In this document: in pieces, positions 54,326-55,883 of the stretch
How positions within the stretch are numbered: the first letter of the stretch is position 1
Layout of the letters: each line of letters begins with the position of its first letter
IMG/VR virus record: IMGVR_UViG_3300037961_005406
Coordinates: 1-55,883 of that record
DNA: 55,883 nt
From: a virus
Reading direction: 5' to 3' (one strand)
Program-made: the position numbers and the translations under genes
The notes under the pieces: model-generated
Database searches by the model: none
Told to the model about the DNA's origin: nothing
Seen by the model: the letters and a program-made list of their open reading frames with translations, nothing else

Positions 54326-55883
54326 ATGGACAAAACATTAAACAGGCCTCTATTTAAAAAAAGAGCACAGGAGATTCATCAACAAGTGAATCCTAAACAA
54401 GTGCCTAAATTTTTCTTAGGTGGGATTATGTCAGCAGGTCAAATGGCAAGTAGAGCTATAGCTCCTGCTTACAATTTTCTTGCACCTAGAGTTTCTGCTT
54501 TTATGAACAAACCTGCAGTTGCAACAGGCTTAGTTGGACTAGAAGGTTATGGTATTGGAGTAGGATCTAGAGATATGGCAGAAGGTATTGTTGAAGGAGA
54601 CACAGGTAAATTTTTACAAGGTGCTTCTCTTGCTGTGCCTGGTGCTGCTTTCTTACCATCATCTGCAAAACGATCTGGTATACAAGCTTTAAGAGAAACA
54701 GGAGAATATTTAACTCCTAGAATGACAGGAGCTACACAATCATTAGTTAGAAATCCTGGAAAGACGGCCATAGGATCTATTGGAACAGGTATTACAGGAG
54801 CTATGTTATCTCCAGACGTTATTTCTGAAATTAAACCATCAGAAATGTCTAATGAAGATTATGCAAAAGATATTCAAGAAAGATTAATTTATCAAGAAAG
54901 ACCTAAATACGAACCTGATCCTAAAAAAAGAGTTACAGAAAATTTAAAAGAGTACAGAGAGAAAGCAAAAGATTTTCAACCAAAAGTTATTGGTATTGAA
55001 AATCCATTAACTGAAGGTGAAAAACAATTAGATGCACAATTAAAACAAATTAATTCTATTAACGAAGTTGCAGATAAATTAGGTATTAATCCAAATGAAG
55101 CAACAGAAGATCAGTTAAAACAAATAGCTGTTGAATCAAATGTAGATCTTAGCACTTTACAGAAAATGGTTACTCCAAAAGATGACAGTATCACACCTCC
55201 TGGAAATGATGGTGTTCCAATTATTACAGGTAATGAAGGTGAAGCAGAAACTCAATACTTAGTAGATAAAAGAAAAAGAGATGTTGCTGGAGGTAAAGAA
55301 ATATCTAATTCAGGAACTTTAGCAGGTCAGTTCCAAGAGTTTAAAAATAAATTAAATGAAATTACAGGTTCAAGTAATGAGAACTTAAATAACTTGTTAA
55401 TGATGAGAGCTGCAGGTCAATTGCTTGCAGGTAAATCACCTGAATCAGGTGTGAGAGGATTTTTAGATATTGCAGGTCAAACAATGGGATCTACAGCTGA
55501 TGTGCTTATTGGTCTTAAAATGAAACAACAAGATTCAGATATGAAATTAGCACAAGCTTTCTTAAAAATGAAATCTGATAAAGCTAAAGGCCAAGGAATG
55601 TTAACAGGTGGAGATAAAACAGTTAGAGTAAGTGATCCAAGTGTACCAGGTGGTTTTAGAAATGTCAGAGTATCTTTAGGTAAAGACAATAAGTTTTATG
55701 AAAGAATTTTAAACCCTGATGGATCACAAGGTTTTGTTGAAGCAAACTTTACAGGAACTGATGTAAAAAGAAATGATGAGAAACTTAACAAAGCTTTAAT
55801 GGGTCTAGAAGACAATAGACGTGGTGGTAAAATGGTAGAGTTTGTAATTCAAAATGCATCACAAGGTGGTACTAAAGCTGCTA
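54326..55883 (+). CDS. large internal virion protein, C-terminus cut off by window end
   Basis: 519 codons open to the last base with no stop. N-terminus MDKTLNRPLFKKRAQEIHQQ, then Gly/Ala-rich hydrophobic stretches (GLVGLEGYGIGVGSRDMAEG, GKTAIGSIGTGITGAMLSP) resembling channel-forming ejection proteins, a charged helical region (YREKAKDFQPK...) and further Gly/Leu-rich segments (LLMMRAAGQLLAGKSPESGVRG). An AGGTAG-type site precedes the ATG. Probably the largest ejection protein. If the genome is circularly permuted it would converge on the minus-strand helicase. Confidence 0.7.
   Translation, partial: MDKTLNRPLFKKRAQEIHQQVNPKQVPKFFLGGIMSAGQMASRAIAPAYNFLAPRVSAFMNKPAVATGLVGLEGYGIGVGSRDMAEGIVEGDTGKFLQGASLAVPGAAFLPSSAKRSGIQALRETGEYLTPRMTGATQSLVRNPGKTAIGSIGTGITGAMLSPDVISEIKPSEMSNEDYAKDIQERLIYQERPKYEPDPKKRVTENLKEYREKAKDFQPKVIGIENPLTEGEKQLDAQLKQINSINEVADKLGINPNEATEDQLKQIAVESNVDLSTLQKMVTPKDDSITPPGNDGVPIITGNEGEAETQYLVDKRKRDVAGGKEISNSGTLAGQFQEFKNKLNEITGSSNENLNNLLMMRAAGQLLAGKSPESGVRGFLDIAGQTMGSTADVLIGLKMKQQDSDMKLAQAFLKMKSDKAKGQGMLTGGDKTVRVSDPSVPGGFRNVRVSLGKDNKFYERILNPDGSQGFVEANFTGTDVKRNDEKLNKALMGLEDNRRGGKMVEFVIQNASQGGTKAA

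Noticed and set aside
1-55883. Integrase, repressor or attachment site indicating lysogeny
   Set aside because: No recombinase motif or att-like repeat was found in any frame considered.
1-55883. Direct terminal repeat joining the window ends
   Set aside because: The first and last tens of bases share no obvious overlap by eye; both ends fall inside genes.

Overview
The window is most of the genome of a lytic, AT-rich tailed bacteriophage (Caudoviricetes). It carries a complete packaging, head and tail gene set, a phage replisome and dozens of small overlapping genes, with no cellular housekeeping gene, tRNA, rRNA, integrase or CRISPR array seen. A portal of about 780 residues, a P22-gp4-like adaptor, a large tail-tube/stabilisation protein and no recognisable tail sheath or conventional tape measure point to a podovirus-like particle. 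Size, gene content and small protein families look like uncultured marine (pelagic) phages, perhaps related to the Puniceispirillum phage HMO-2011 group; this is inference from remembered families. Both ends cut through genes, so the window is not bounded by genome ends.

Layout. 1-8 kb: replication module with an SNF2-type helicase (minus strand, partial), a probable ssDNA-binding protein, an archaeo-eukaryotic-type primase, a UvrD-like helicase, a family A DNA polymerase with 3'-5' exonuclease, and two small zinc-ribbon proteins. 8-12 kb: small accessory genes on both strands, including a 2OG-Fe(II) oxygenase, an RHH-like protein and a GIY-YIG nuclease. 12.0-14.2 kb (minus): an overlapping cassette of C5-cytosine DNA methyltransferase, PP-loop/PAPS-reductase-like protein and XF1762-like protein. 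The methyltransferase gene is overprinted by a second, apparently real, 278-codon frame. 14.2-19.4 kb: small terminase subunit, VRR-NUC nuclease and small hypotheticals, embedded in a peculiar GC-richer region with 21 copies of CTCGTT in six groups, plus hairpins and promoter-like sites.

19.5-33.8 kb: large terminase, polyvalent-domain-like protein, portal, holin-like protein, GroES-like co-chaperonin, scaffold, major capsid protein (followed by a textbook terminator), decoration-like proteins and many tiny genes. 34-37 kb: a flavin-dependent (tryptophan-type) halogenase flanked by 2OG-Fe(II) oxygenases and an M15 peptidase endolysin. 37-43 kb: adaptors, a virion protein with a cupredoxin-like domain, and a fibre/adhesin ending in a glycine-rich tip. 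43.5-52 kb: a second tailoring cluster of four 2OG oxygenase-fold genes (one apparently lacking its metal site), a methyltransferase-like protein and two glycosyltransferases, interleaved with tail genes. 52-55.9 kb: probable ejection/internal virion proteins.

How the genes work together. Primase, helicases, polymerase and ssDNA-binding protein copy the genome; nucleases and the methyltransferase cassette process or mark DNA; co-chaperonin and scaffold support capsid assembly; holin-like protein plus M15 peptidase lyse the host. No phage RNA polymerase is visible, while sigma70-like promoters (often 17-nt spacers) precede several transcription units, so the host polymerase is probably used. 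The most unusual points are the overprinted methyltransferase frame, the dispersed CTCGTT elements, and the halogenase with six intact-looking oxygenase genes plus one degenerate copy.
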